Source of the DNA: Lachnospiraceae bacterium UBA7196
GTDB lineage: Bacteria; Bacillota; Clostridia; Lachnospirales; Lachnospiraceae
Length of the DNA: 64,000 nucleotides
Assembly: GCA_002490835.1 (NCBI GenBank)
Contig: DKUU01000033.1
Location: forward strand, 13,392-77,391
Direction of reading: 5' to 3'
In this document: positions 9,113-16,162 of the stretch, piece by piece
How the letters are laid out: every line of letters begins with the position of its first letter
How positions within the stretch are numbered: the first letter of the stretch is position 1
Notes under the pieces: model-generated
Told to the model about the DNA's origin: nothing
The model's input: the letters and a program-made list of their open reading frames with translations, nothing else
Databases searched by the model: none
Program-made: the position numbers and the translations under genes

Positions 9113-9850
9113 TTATTCCGCAGGCCGGCTCGTTTCGCTATGCAGGAGCCGGTCGTGCTGTATTATAAAATGGTTGCCGGTTTCCTTGCTGATAGGAAGC
9201 TTTGTACCGTCTGTCAAAGTGATTTCCGTTTTTGTGTGTGCTTTAATATAGTGATAATTTACAAAATAGGATTTATGAATCCTGAAAAAAGGGATTTTAG
9301 CAGCGGCTAATTGTTCCTCCACGTCTGAGAGTTTGCCGTTAAAACTTTCGATACCGTTTTCCCGGCAGTGTATCAAAATTTTTCTGCCGCAGCTTTCAAA
9401 GTACATGATGTCCGTGCAGGGAATCTTGTATTCTGCCCTTTTATATTGGTAGAAAAAGTAAAAATGCCGTTTGCAGATCCTTTGATTGGCTTCCAGAAAG
9501 ATGGTCTCAAACCGGGGCGCATCTATAGGCTTTTTGAGCAAAGCAAAAATATCCAGACAAAAGAATTCCAGTATTTTGGTTCCATATCCGCAAAGGTAGA
9601 TGAACAGCGCGTTTTCATCTGCTTTTCTTATTTTTTCGGCAGTTGAAATGCCGTCGTCGCGCTGCATCTGAATATCGAAATAAACGATGTCGTACCTTTT
9701 TCCGTCAAGAATATACGCCTCCAGAGCGTGAGCGCTGTAAAAGATATCGATTTCGACAGGAATATGCTCCTTATGAGAAATGGCGTTAAGGAGCGCTTCT
9801 ATTTGATTGGTAATGGTATTTTCCTTATCGCAGACCGCTATTGTGATCAA
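9113..9850 (-). CDS. LytTR-family response regulator (orphan)
   Basis: A 245-residue protein with an N-terminal receiver domain (acceptor Asp in VYFDIQM, acidic pocket in AVCDKEN, conserved Lys in LLKKPID) and a C-terminal LytTR DNA-binding domain (YFESCGRKILIHC, FFRIHKSYFVNYHYI). It is the AgrA/VirR type of regulator, but no histidine kinase is adjacent. Just upstream of its start lie four 11-bp-spaced repeats suited to LytTR binding, suggesting autoregulation. It converges on the chemoreceptor gene with 14 bases between stops. Confidence 0.93.
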   Translation of the reverse strand: MITIAVCDKENTITNQIEALLNAISHKEHIPVEIDIFYSAHALEAYILDGKRYDIVYFDIQMQRDDGISTAEKIRKADENALFIYLCGYGTKILEFFCLDIFALLKKPIDAPRFETIFLEANQRICKRHFYFFYQYKRAEYKIPCTDIMYFESCGRKILIHCRENGIESFNGKLSDVEEQLAAAKIPFFRIHKSYFVNYHYIKAHTKTEITLTDGTKLPISKETGNHFIIQHDRLLHSETSRPAE

Positions 9851-9871
9851 TGAATCTTCCCTCTTTTCAGG

Positions 9872-9911
9872 ATGTATTCTGAATGTATTTAAAATGTATT
9901 CTGTTTGTATT
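9872..9911 (-). promoter_or_regulatory. Four phased direct repeats upstream of the lytTR gene
   Basis: On the plus strand the heptamer ATGTATT occurs at 9872, 9883 and 9894, and TTGTATT at 9905: four copies with exact 11-base spacing, one helical turn. LytTR regulators bind direct repeats spaced about two turns apart, so alternate copies (22 bases) would suit a dimer. The array ends 21 bases before the start codon of the LytTR gene. Confidence 0.65.
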
Positions 9912-9954
9912 CCATAATTATACTGTAAAAGTTAGTTTTCCGTCAACAGACAAA

Positions 9955-10108
9955 TTTAAACGTAACAGTTCAGCCTTCGGCTTCACTGTCACGCCTGATG
10001 CACACAAAATGCTCCAAAGCAGCATTTTGGCGCTTGCACAACTCGCAAAATCGCATACAGAGCGATTTTACTCGCGGAATAGTGCAAGGCTGAACTGTTA
10101 CATTTAAA
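9955..10108. repeat. Intergenic cloverleaf-like inverted repeat E2
   Basis: Outer arms 9955-9977 and 10086-10108 match at 22 of 23 positions when one is inverted (core AACAGTTCAGCCTT). Inside are two further perfect hairpins: AAAATGCT/AGCATTTT and AAAATCGC/GCGATTTT. The result is a three-stem figure with no coding potential, sitting between the lytTR gene and the SOS promoter. Confidence 0.75.
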
Positions 10109-10130
10109 CAAACAAATGTTCTAAATAAGC

Positions 10131-10182
10131 TTGCAAATTGCTGAGGCGTATGTTAAGATAGACAAAATAGAACACATGTTCT
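10131..10182 (+). promoter_or_regulatory. Promoter with LexA/SOS box for the repair module
   Basis: TTGCAA (10131-10136), 17 bases, TAAGAT (10154-10159) form a promoter. The perfect palindrome AGAACACATGTTCT (10169-10182) covers the expected transcription start and contains GAAC-N4-GTTC, the Bacillus/Clostridia LexA box (inner ACAT fits RNRY). A weaker site AAACAAATGTTC lies at 10110-10121. A LexA dimer here would block transcription of the downstream radical SAM pair until DNA damage. The 115-base leader up to the start codon can fold: GGCAG/CTGCC flanks CGGA/TCCG, and GTTCGG at 10185 can pair with CCGAAC at 10273. Confidence 0.75.
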
Positions 10183-10297
10183 ACGTTCGGGTGCCTGGAT
10201 TTGTTTCAATGGATTTCGGCAGTAGGATGAGGCAGCGGATTGCGCGAAGGATTCCGTCTGCCCATGTTGTTTCCGAACAGGGATAGGGAGACGGAAG

Positions 10298-11608
10298 ATG
10301 GAGTTACGGATCGCGCCGCAGATGTCGGTGATGGAAAAATTGGAAATACTTGCGGAAGGGGCGAAGTATGACGTGTCCTGCAGTTCCAGCGGTTCCTCCC
10401 GTGCAAATGACGGAAAGGGCCTTGGCAATACCGTGGCGGCGGGACTCTGTCACAGCTTTGCTGCGGACGGCAGATGTATCTCCCTGTTAAAGATTCTCTT
10501 TACCAACGAATGTATCTACGATTGTAAATACTGCGTCAATCGCCGTTCCAACGATGTGCCGCGCGCATCCTTTACCCCCGATGAGGTCTGCGAGCTGACC
10601 ATGGAATTTTACAGGCGTAATTATATAGAAGGTTTATTTTTAAGTTCGGGCATTCTTTACAGCCCAAACTATACGATGGAACTGATCTGCGAGACGGTAC
10701 ATAAGCTGCGTACGATTCACAGGTTTCAGGGTTACGTTCATATCAAGGCCATTCCCGGAGCGGATCCTTTGCTGATTCAGAAAGCGGGGTATCTGGCGGA
10801 CCGCATGAGCGTTAATCTGGAGATGGCCACGGCGGAGGGACTTCGGGCGATCGCACCGAACAAGCACCGCAAAAATATTCTGGCGCCCATGCGTCAGATT
10901 CAGAACGGCATCACGGAAAACAAGAACGAAATTACCTTGTATCGGCACGCGCCGCATTTCTGCGAGGCAGGTCAATCCACCCAGATGGTGATCGGCGCCC
11001 TGCCGGAGAGCGACTTTCAGATCATGTCGGTGGCGGAGAGCCTCTATGAGAAGTTTTCCCTAAAGAGGGTGTATTATTCGGCGTTTGTGAATGTTAATGA
11101 GGACAAGGACCTGCCGGCCCTTAGCGGAGGACCGCCGCTGCTTCGTGAGCATAGACTGTATCAGGCTGATTGGCTGCTGCGCTTCTATGACTTTAAGGTG
11201 GAGGAGCTTTTAACGGCCGAGCGGCCGAATTTTAATATGGCGATCGATCCCAAGGCCGACTGGGCGGTGCGACATTTAGAGCAGTTTCCGGTGGAGATCA
11301 ACAGGGCGGATTACCATACGCTTTTGAGGATTCCGGGGCTGGGGGTAAAGAGCGCCAGAAGGATCGTCGCGGCCAGACGATTCGGAAATCTGACGTTTGC
11401 GGACTTGAAAAAAATCGGCGTCGTCTTAAAACGGGCGCTCTATTTTATCACCTGCAACGGCAAAATGATGTATCCCACGAAGCTCGATGAGGAGTACATC
11501 GTACGTAATCTGGTTTATCAGAATCAGATGGGGAAAGGGGAGAAACTTCCCTTTCTGGCTGATGGCACGAGCTATCGGCAGCTATCCTTATTCGAAATGG
11601 GAGTATAA
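10298..11608 (+). CDS. Putative DNA modification/repair radical SAM protein with HhH motif
   Basis: A 436-residue protein. CIYDCKYCVNR supplies the CxxxCxxC triad for the [4Fe-4S]/SAM cluster (near residue 72), followed by a radical SAM barrel. The C-terminal part holds a helix-hairpin-helix DNA-binding motif, IPGLGVKSARRIVAARR (about residues 347-363). This domain order is that of the family I know as TIGR03916 (putative DNA modification/repair radical SAM protein). The next gene, 3 bases on, is its usual partner. The reaction is not established; DNA repair is inferred from the HhH motif, partner and the SOS-type box upstream. GGGAGACGGAAG precedes the ATG. Confidence 0.9.
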   Translation: MELRIAPQMSVMEKLEILAEGAKYDVSCSSSGSSRANDGKGLGNTVAAGLCHSFAADGRCISLLKILFTNECIYDCKYCVNRRSNDVPRASFTPDEVCELTMEFYRRNYIEGLFLSSGILYSPNYTMELICETVHKLRTIHRFQGYVHIKAIPGADPLLIQKAGYLADRMSVNLEMATAEGLRAIAPNKHRKNILAPMRQIQNGITENKNEITLYRHAPHFCEAGQSTQMVIGALPESDFQIMSVAESLYEKFSLKRVYYSAFVNVNEDKDLPALSGGPPLLREHRLYQADWLLRFYDFKVEELLTAERPNFNMAIDPKADWAVRHLEQFPVEINRADYHTLLRIPGLGVKSARRIVAARRFGNLTFADLKKIGVVLKRALYFITCNGKMMYPTKLDEEYIVRNLVYQNQMGKGEKLPFLADGTSYRQLSLFEMGV

Positions 11609-11611
11609 TTT

Positions 11612-12406
11612 ATGGAAGAAAAATATCTCATCTGCGAGGACTCTCTGGAGGGAATCTTTACGGGCATCTATGATGCCTACGCCCTGCGGGAGGGGCATGA
11701 ACACGTTCATCTGCAGGTCGGGGAGGAGGAAAATCTGCGTTTATTTGCAGCGTATGTGCATATTGTTCCCGATCCTGTCAAAACTGATAAGGTAGCGAGG
11801 ACGCTTAAGACAAGGCTGGGAGAGCATGTTTATCATTCGCTCTGCCGGGCGGCGGCTTCCTGTTATTCCGATAAGGGCGAGGCGGTCTATCGGACGGTGG
11901 TGGATGCCCTCACGGCAGGAAGCGGCAGGCGGGTGATGGAAAATGTTCGCAATCCCCATGTAGCGAGGTGCTTTGAGCTGGCACGGTATACGGCCAATGA
12001 GGCGCATTATGAGATCGAGTTCATCCGTTTTCAGGAGCTTGCGGCGACTAACGGGGCAGGAGGCAGCGTCCTCTTTGCGAAGATCGGACCGAAAAATAAT
12101 GTGGTGCCTTTTGTGATGCCGCATTTTGCGGACAGACTGAGTATCGAAAACTTCATGGTCTACGACGAGAAGCGGAAGCTTTTCGGCGTGCATCCCGCCG
12201 GAGAAGAATGGTATCTGGTGACAACGGAGACGGATTTTTTGCCGGAAGAAGCGGCATGGTCGGCCAAGGAACAGGAATATCAGGAACTGTTTCGCGCGTT
12301 CCATCGCACGATCGCGATCAAAAGCCGGGAAAACAGAAAATTGCAGAGACAGATGTGCGCTTACCGTTACCAAGATTACATGGTGGAATTTGAGCAAAAG
12401 AGATAA
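11612..12406 (+). CDS. Probable DNA metabolism protein, TIGR03915-type
   Basis: A 264-residue protein matching what I recall of the TIGR03915/DUF4130 family: EDSLEGIFTGIYDAY at the N-terminus, FELARYTANEAHYEIEFIRF in the middle and FAKIGPKNNVVPFVMPHFADR further on. In other bacteria this family is found beside the radical SAM/HhH protein and sometimes fused to a uracil-DNA-glycosylase-like domain, hence a role in repair. Here the glycosylase domain is absent. The gene starts 3 bases after the radical SAM gene and shares its SOS-type promoter. Catalytic activity is unknown. Confidence 0.88.
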   Translation: MEEKYLICEDSLEGIFTGIYDAYALREGHEHVHLQVGEEENLRLFAAYVHIVPDPVKTDKVARTLKTRLGEHVYHSLCRAAASCYSDKGEAVYRTVVDALTAGSGRRVMENVRNPHVARCFELARYTANEAHYEIEFIRFQELAATNGAGGSVLFAKIGPKNNVVPFVMPHFADRLSIENFMVYDEKRKLFGVHPAGEEWYLVTTETDFLPEEAAWSAKEQEYQELFRAFHRTIAIKSRENRKLQRQMCAYRYQDYMVEFEQKR

Positions 12407-12550
12407 AATGCAGGCTTGCAGAGGCGGATGAAAGAGAGATAATAGGCAGTTTTCACAAAAAAATATTTGAAGTTCAAATTAATTATGTAAAATTATGCAA
12501 TTTGCCTAAAATAGGCCGAATTTGTATCGTATTGGGAACAAAATTACCCC

Positions 12551-12578
12551 TTTACAAATGAAAAGAATGATGTATAAT
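12551..12578 (+). promoter_or_regulatory. Promoter for the HPr-like gene
   Basis: TTTACA (12551-12556), 16 bases, TATAAT (12573-12578). It lies about 135 bases before the HPr-like start and places element E3 in the 5' leader. The AT-rich 140 bases before it (12407-12550) show nothing else I can name. Confidence 0.7.
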
Positions 12579-12616
12579 CTATTCAAATGAGGAGCAAGAA
12601 AACGTTTTTCTATGTT

Positions 12617-12677
12617 GATTGAAAATTAAAATTTTCAATCGCGAGATTTGTACCTGCGCGCTGCTTGGTACAAACTC
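12617..12677 (+). repeat. Two-hairpin element E3
   Basis: Hairpin 1 is a perfect 10-bp stem GATTGAAAAT/ATTTTCAATC (12617-12640). Then comes the linker CGC, and hairpin 2 GAG-A-TTTGTACC/GGTACAAACTC (12643-12677) with a single bulged A after GAG, followed by GG. Hairpin order, the CAATCGCGAGA linker and the ACTCGG end are shared with E4 at 17.47 kb, but the stems differ. Confidence 0.65.
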
Positions 12678-12713
12678 GGTTATGTGCAAGAGCGGCGTAG
12701 AAATGAGGTGACT

Positions 12714-12938
12714 ATGCAACACAAAATCAAATTGAGACCGGATGAAGTAAAGGACTTTGTCTCCGCTGCGACAAGATGTGACTGCGACGTGGATATTTCC
12801 TACAACAGCTTTATCGTGGATGCGAAATCCATCATAGGCGTTCTGGGACTGAATTTCAATCAGATTTTAACCGTTGCGTACAACGGCTACGACGCAGACT
12901 TTGAGAGACATCTCAGGAAATGGGCAGTAGCGGTATAG
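12714..12938 (+). CDS. HPr-like protein lacking the phosphorylatable histidine
   Basis: A 74-residue protein with the HPr fold. The Ser46 regulatory segment is recognisable (VDAKSIIGVLGL, compare NAKSIMGVMSL of HPr), but the active-site loop GLHARPA is replaced by a sequence with no His at that place. It therefore cannot act as a normal PTS phosphocarrier and is more likely a Crh-like or other regulatory paralogue. Start at 12714 follows GAGGTG. Promoter and a very strong terminator flank it, so it is its own transcription unit. Confidence 0.85.
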   Translation: MQHKIKLRPDEVKDFVSAATRCDCDVDISYNSFIVDAKSIIGVLGLNFNQILTVAYNGYDADFERHLRKWAVAV

Positions 12939-12958
12939 AGTTCGGTCTAAACAGGCAC

Positions 12959-13015
12959 ATTGACTCCCTATATAAGATAACGTAAGATTATCTTATGTGG
13001 GGAGTCAATTTTTTT
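12959..13015 (+). terminator. Strong terminator of the HPr-like gene
   Basis: A 21-base-pair stem (two G-T pairs) from TTGACTCCC to GGGAGTCAA with a 7-base loop, followed by seven T. Confidence 0.93.
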
Positions 13016-13016
13016 C

Positions 13017-13140
13017 GCGTATAAGCAGAGTCGGAAGCGTATACATACAGATCACATGCTTGCATGATGAGCTGTGTGTATGCGCTTACGGCGAGCAACG
13101 CGAACGAGAAATACGAAGTATTTCGAGTCTGCTTATACGC
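13017..13140. repeat. Nested inverted-repeat element E8
   Basis: Arms 13017-13032 and 13125-13140 (GCGTATAAGCAGA...) match at 14 of 16 positions. Inside, 13037-13050 pairs with 13072-13085 (12 of 14) to give a long hairpin, and GAAATAC-GAA-GTATTTC (13108-13124) forms a perfect 7-bp hairpin. The right end from this hairpin to TCTGCTTATACGC recurs at 17843-17874 (E9). Confidence 0.65.
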
Positions 13141-13159
13141 ATTTCTAAGGAGTAATAAC

Positions 13160-15652
13160 ATGGAAGTACGCATTTCCGTGCGGAGTCTGGTGGAATTTAT
13201 CCTGCGCTCCGGCGATATCGACAATCGAAAAGCGGCGTCCGCCGGAGACGCGATGCAGGAGGGCGGGCGCATCCACCGCATGATCCAGAGACGGATGGGG
13301 CCGGAATATCGCGCGGAAGTAGCGCTGCGCTATGTTTTTGATGCGGGAGAATACGAGATCATTGTGGAGGGTCGCGCGGACGGCATTATCACCGAAACCA
13401 TCAGGGAAGCCTTACCGCAGCCGGCGATCGGGGAGAAAGCAGACGGTGATGAGGCACGCCTGACCGTGACGCCGGGGCAGGAGCAGACGATACAGAAGGT
13501 CACGGTGACCATAGACGAGATCAAGGGAACCTACCATGATTTAAAAAAGATGAAGGGTCCCGTGCCCGTGCATCTGGCGCAGGCCAAATGCTACGCCTAT
13601 ATCTATGCCAACCAGAACGGCCTTTCGGACATCCGCGTGCGTATGACTTACTGCCACATGGAGACGGAGGAGATCCGGTACTTTCATGAGGAGTATACCT
13701 ACATAGAATTGAAAAACTGGTTTGAGGATGTGATGGGGCAGTACCGCAAGTGGGCGGACTATAGTTTCCGGTGGCAGCAAAAGCGGCAGGCGTCCATCAA
13801 GGAACTGGAATTTCCCTTTGCCTACAGGGAAGGGCAGAAGGAACTTGCGGCGGATGTTTACCGCACGATCTACCATAAGAGAAAGCTCTTTATCGAGGCG
13901 CCGACAGGGGTGGGCAAGACGATCTCCACGGTGTTTCCCGCGGTGAAGGCGATGGGAGAGGGACTTTGTGAAAAGATATTCTACCTCACAGCCAAGACCA
14001 TCACCCGCACGGTGGCGGACGATACCATATCCCTTTTGCGGGAGCGGGGGCTGCAGTTAAAGAGCGTCATATTGACCGCTAAGGACAAAATCTGTTTTCT
14101 GGAGGAAACGGCCTGTAATCCGGTGTCCTGCCCTTATGCAAAGGGACATTACGACAGAATCAACGAGGCGATGTACGATCTGTTGACTCATGTGGACAAT
14201 TATACCAGAGAGGCGATCGAGGCCTATGCCGAAAAGTATCAGGTCTGCCCCTTCGAGTTTTGTCTGGATATGAGTTTGTTTGCCGACGCGGTTATCTGCG
14301 ACTATAATTATCTCTTCGATCCGCATGTCTATCTGCGACGTTTCTTTACGGAAGGGGTGCGGGGCGAGTATGTCTTTCTGGTGGATGAGGCGCACAATCT
14401 GGTAGAGCGGGGCAGGGATATGTACAGCGCCGTGCTGTGCAAAGAGGATTTTTTGGAGCTCAAAAAGACGGTAAAGCCCTATGACGAGCGGATCGCCAAA
14501 AATCTCGATAAGTGCAATAAGGAACTGCTGGCGTTAAAAAGAGAGTGCGAAGGCTGCCGCGTGGAGCATTCCATCGAGGGACTGGTGCGTAACTTGACGC
14601 GGCTCAGTGCGGCCATTGAGGATCATTTGGAAGATCGGGAGGATAGTCCCGTGCGGGAGGAGATCCTGACCTTCTATTTTGAGGTGTCTCATTTTCTGGA
14701 AATGTACGAGCTGATGGATGACAGTTATGTCACTTACTCGGAGATGCGCGACGATGGCAGTTTTATCGTGAAGCTTTTCTGCGTGAATCCGGCAGGCAAT
14801 CTGAAAAACTGTATGATGCGGGGCAGGAGTACGATCCTGTTTTCCGCGACTCTGCTGCCGATCCAGTATTATAAGACCCTTTTGGGCACGGAGGAGGGCG
14901 ATTATGAAGTTTATGCCAAGTCAGTTTTCCGGCCGGATAAGCTGGGGCTTTATATCGGCAGCGACGTGACCAGCCGTTATACCCGCAGGAGCGACGCGGA
15001 ATATTACCGTATCGCTTCCTATCTGCATCAGGTGATCGATAAACGGCAGGGGAATTATATGGTCTTTTTTCCGTCCCATGCCTTTTTACAGAAAGTCTAC
15101 GATATTTATCAGGCGCAGTTCAACAAAGCGGGAGAAGTGGAATGTGTCCTGCAGCAGGCCCATATGAACGAGGAGGCCAGAGAGGCCTTCCTCAACCGTT
15201 TTCTCGGGAATGAGGACTGCGATCTGCAAAGCCTGATCGGCATGGAGATCGAGGTGGAGGAGGAGAGGAGCCTTTTAGGCTTTTGTGTGATGGGCGGTAT
15301 TTTCAGCGAGGGTATTGACCTAAAGAACGACAGCCTGATCGGTGCGTTCATCGTGGGAACGGGACTTCCGCAGGTCTGTAACGAGAGGGAACTTCTGCGG
15401 CAGTATTTTGACGGCTGGGGGGAGAACGGCTTCGACTATGCTTACCGCTATCCGGGTATGAATAAGGTGCTGCAGGCGGCGGGCAGGGTGATCCGCACCG
15501 AAAATGATTTCGGTATCGCGGTCTTGCTTGATGAGCGTTTTCTGTCACCGGCATATGGAAGGCTTTTTCCAAGAGAATGGCAGGAATGGCAGGCTGTAAC
15601 AGTTGACCAGATAGGTCGAAAAGTGGAGAGATTTTGGGATGAGTGGCTGTAA
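13160..15652 (+). CDS. PD-(D/E)XK nuclease fused to XPD/DinG-type helicase
   Basis: An 830-residue protein. The N-terminal 230 residues look like a RecB/Cas4-type nuclease: VEGRADGII gives the conserved Asp, IDEIKG the ExK pair and QAKCYAY the QxxxY motif. The rest is a superfamily 2 helicase: Walker A EAPTGVGKT, DEAH box VDEAHNL, and a four-Cys group between them (CFLEETACNPVSC and CPFEFC) expected to hold a [4Fe-4S] cluster as in XPD and DinG. The C-terminal helicase half has FSEGIDL and QAAGRVIR. The ATG at 13160 follows AAGGAG. A role in DNA repair or replication-fork processing is inferred; its neighbour upstream at 10-12 kb is also a repair module. Confidence 0.9.
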   Translation: MEVRISVRSLVEFILRSGDIDNRKAASAGDAMQEGGRIHRMIQRRMGPEYRAEVALRYVFDAGEYEIIVEGRADGIITETIREALPQPAIGEKADGDEARLTVTPGQEQTIQKVTVTIDEIKGTYHDLKKMKGPVPVHLAQAKCYAYIYANQNGLSDIRVRMTYCHMETEEIRYFHEEYTYIELKNWFEDVMGQYRKWADYSFRWQQKRQASIKELEFPFAYREGQKELAADVYRTIYHKRKLFIEAPTGVGKTISTVFPAVKAMGEGLCEKIFYLTAKTITRTVADDTISLLRERGLQLKSVILTAKDKICFLEETACNPVSCPYAKGHYDRINEAMYDLLTHVDNYTREAIEAYAEKYQVCPFEFCLDMSLFADAVICDYNYLFDPHVYLRRFFTEGVRGEYVFLVDEAHNLVERGRDMYSAVLCKEDFLELKKTVKPYDERIAKNLDKCNKELLALKRECEGCRVEHSIEGLVRNLTRLSAAIEDHLEDREDSPVREEILTFYFEVSHFLEMYELMDDSYVTYSEMRDDGSFIVKLFCVNPAGNLKNCMMRGRSTILFSATLLPIQYYKTLLGTEEGDYEVYAKSVFRPDKLGLYIGSDVTSRYTRRSDAEYYRIASYLHQVIDKRQGNYMVFFPSHAFLQKVYDIYQAQFNKAGEVECVLQQAHMNEEAREAFLNRFLGNEDCDLQSLIGMEIEVEEERSLLGFCVMGGIFSEGIDLKNDSLIGAFIVGTGLPQVCNERELLRQYFDGWGENGFDYAYRYPGMNKVLQAAGRVIRTENDFGIAVLLDERFLSPAYGRLFPREWQEWQAVTVDQIGRKVERFWDEWL

Positions 15653-15677
15653 AAAGCGCATTTTTACGGGAGACTTA

Positions 15678-15878
15678 ATGAGTCAATGGAAAAACAGGCT
15701 CACTGCCGACCCGAGGGAAGCGGCGGCAGGATTGACCCCACGCGTCAAGAGACAAAATATGATTGACTCTTCTAAAACAGGATACGACAAGATCAGTCAA
15801 TTCTTTTCGGGCAAAGAATCCCCTTTCGACAAAATGATGATAGAAAATACCGAAAATGACAGACAAATGGAACAGTAA
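15678..15878 (+). CDS. Small hypothetical protein
   Basis: A 66-residue hydrophilic protein starting MSQWKNRLTADPRE and ending ENTENDRQMEQ, 25 bases after the helicase stop. A longer frame starting at 15639 overlaps the helicase; the start at 15678 is preferred for its GGGAGA site. No family is recognised and no membrane segment or signal is visible. It may be co-transcribed with the helicase. The 200 bases after it hold one perfect DnaA-box-like TGTGGATAA (15916-15924) and two near matches. Confidence 0.55.
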   Translation: MSQWKNRLTADPREAAAGLTPRVKRQNMIDSSKTGYDKISQFFSGKESPFDKMMIENTENDRQMEQ

Positions 15879-16078
15879 TCACACAACAATCGACAGGATG
15901 TGACGAGGTTGTCAATGTGGATAACTATGTGGAAATTGAGGATTTCTCGACGGTTCCGGGGGTGTTTTTCAAAAAATAGACAGCAAATTTTGTGGAAAAG
16001 TCGATACACGGATTTTAGTTTAAAAAAAGAAAACCTATTCGGTCAATTCTTGACGACGAATGATTTTGGCTAAGGGAT

Positions 16079-16108
16079 TTGACGCAGGATGGCAATTAGT
16101 GGTATACT
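16079..16108 (+). promoter_or_regulatory. Promoter of the GH13 gene
   Basis: TTGACG (16079-16084), 18 bases, TATACT (16103-16108), about 55 bases before the start codon. Confidence 0.65.
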
Positions 16109-16162
16109 TGTCCTTGGTAAACTACAAGATATAGAAAATGCTCCGATAAGGAGGTAATGAAA

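Noticed and set aside
15916..16000. Possible replication origin from DnaA-box-like TGTGGATAA and two near matches
   Set aside because: Only one perfect box is present and dnaA, dnaN, recF or gyrB are absent nearby.
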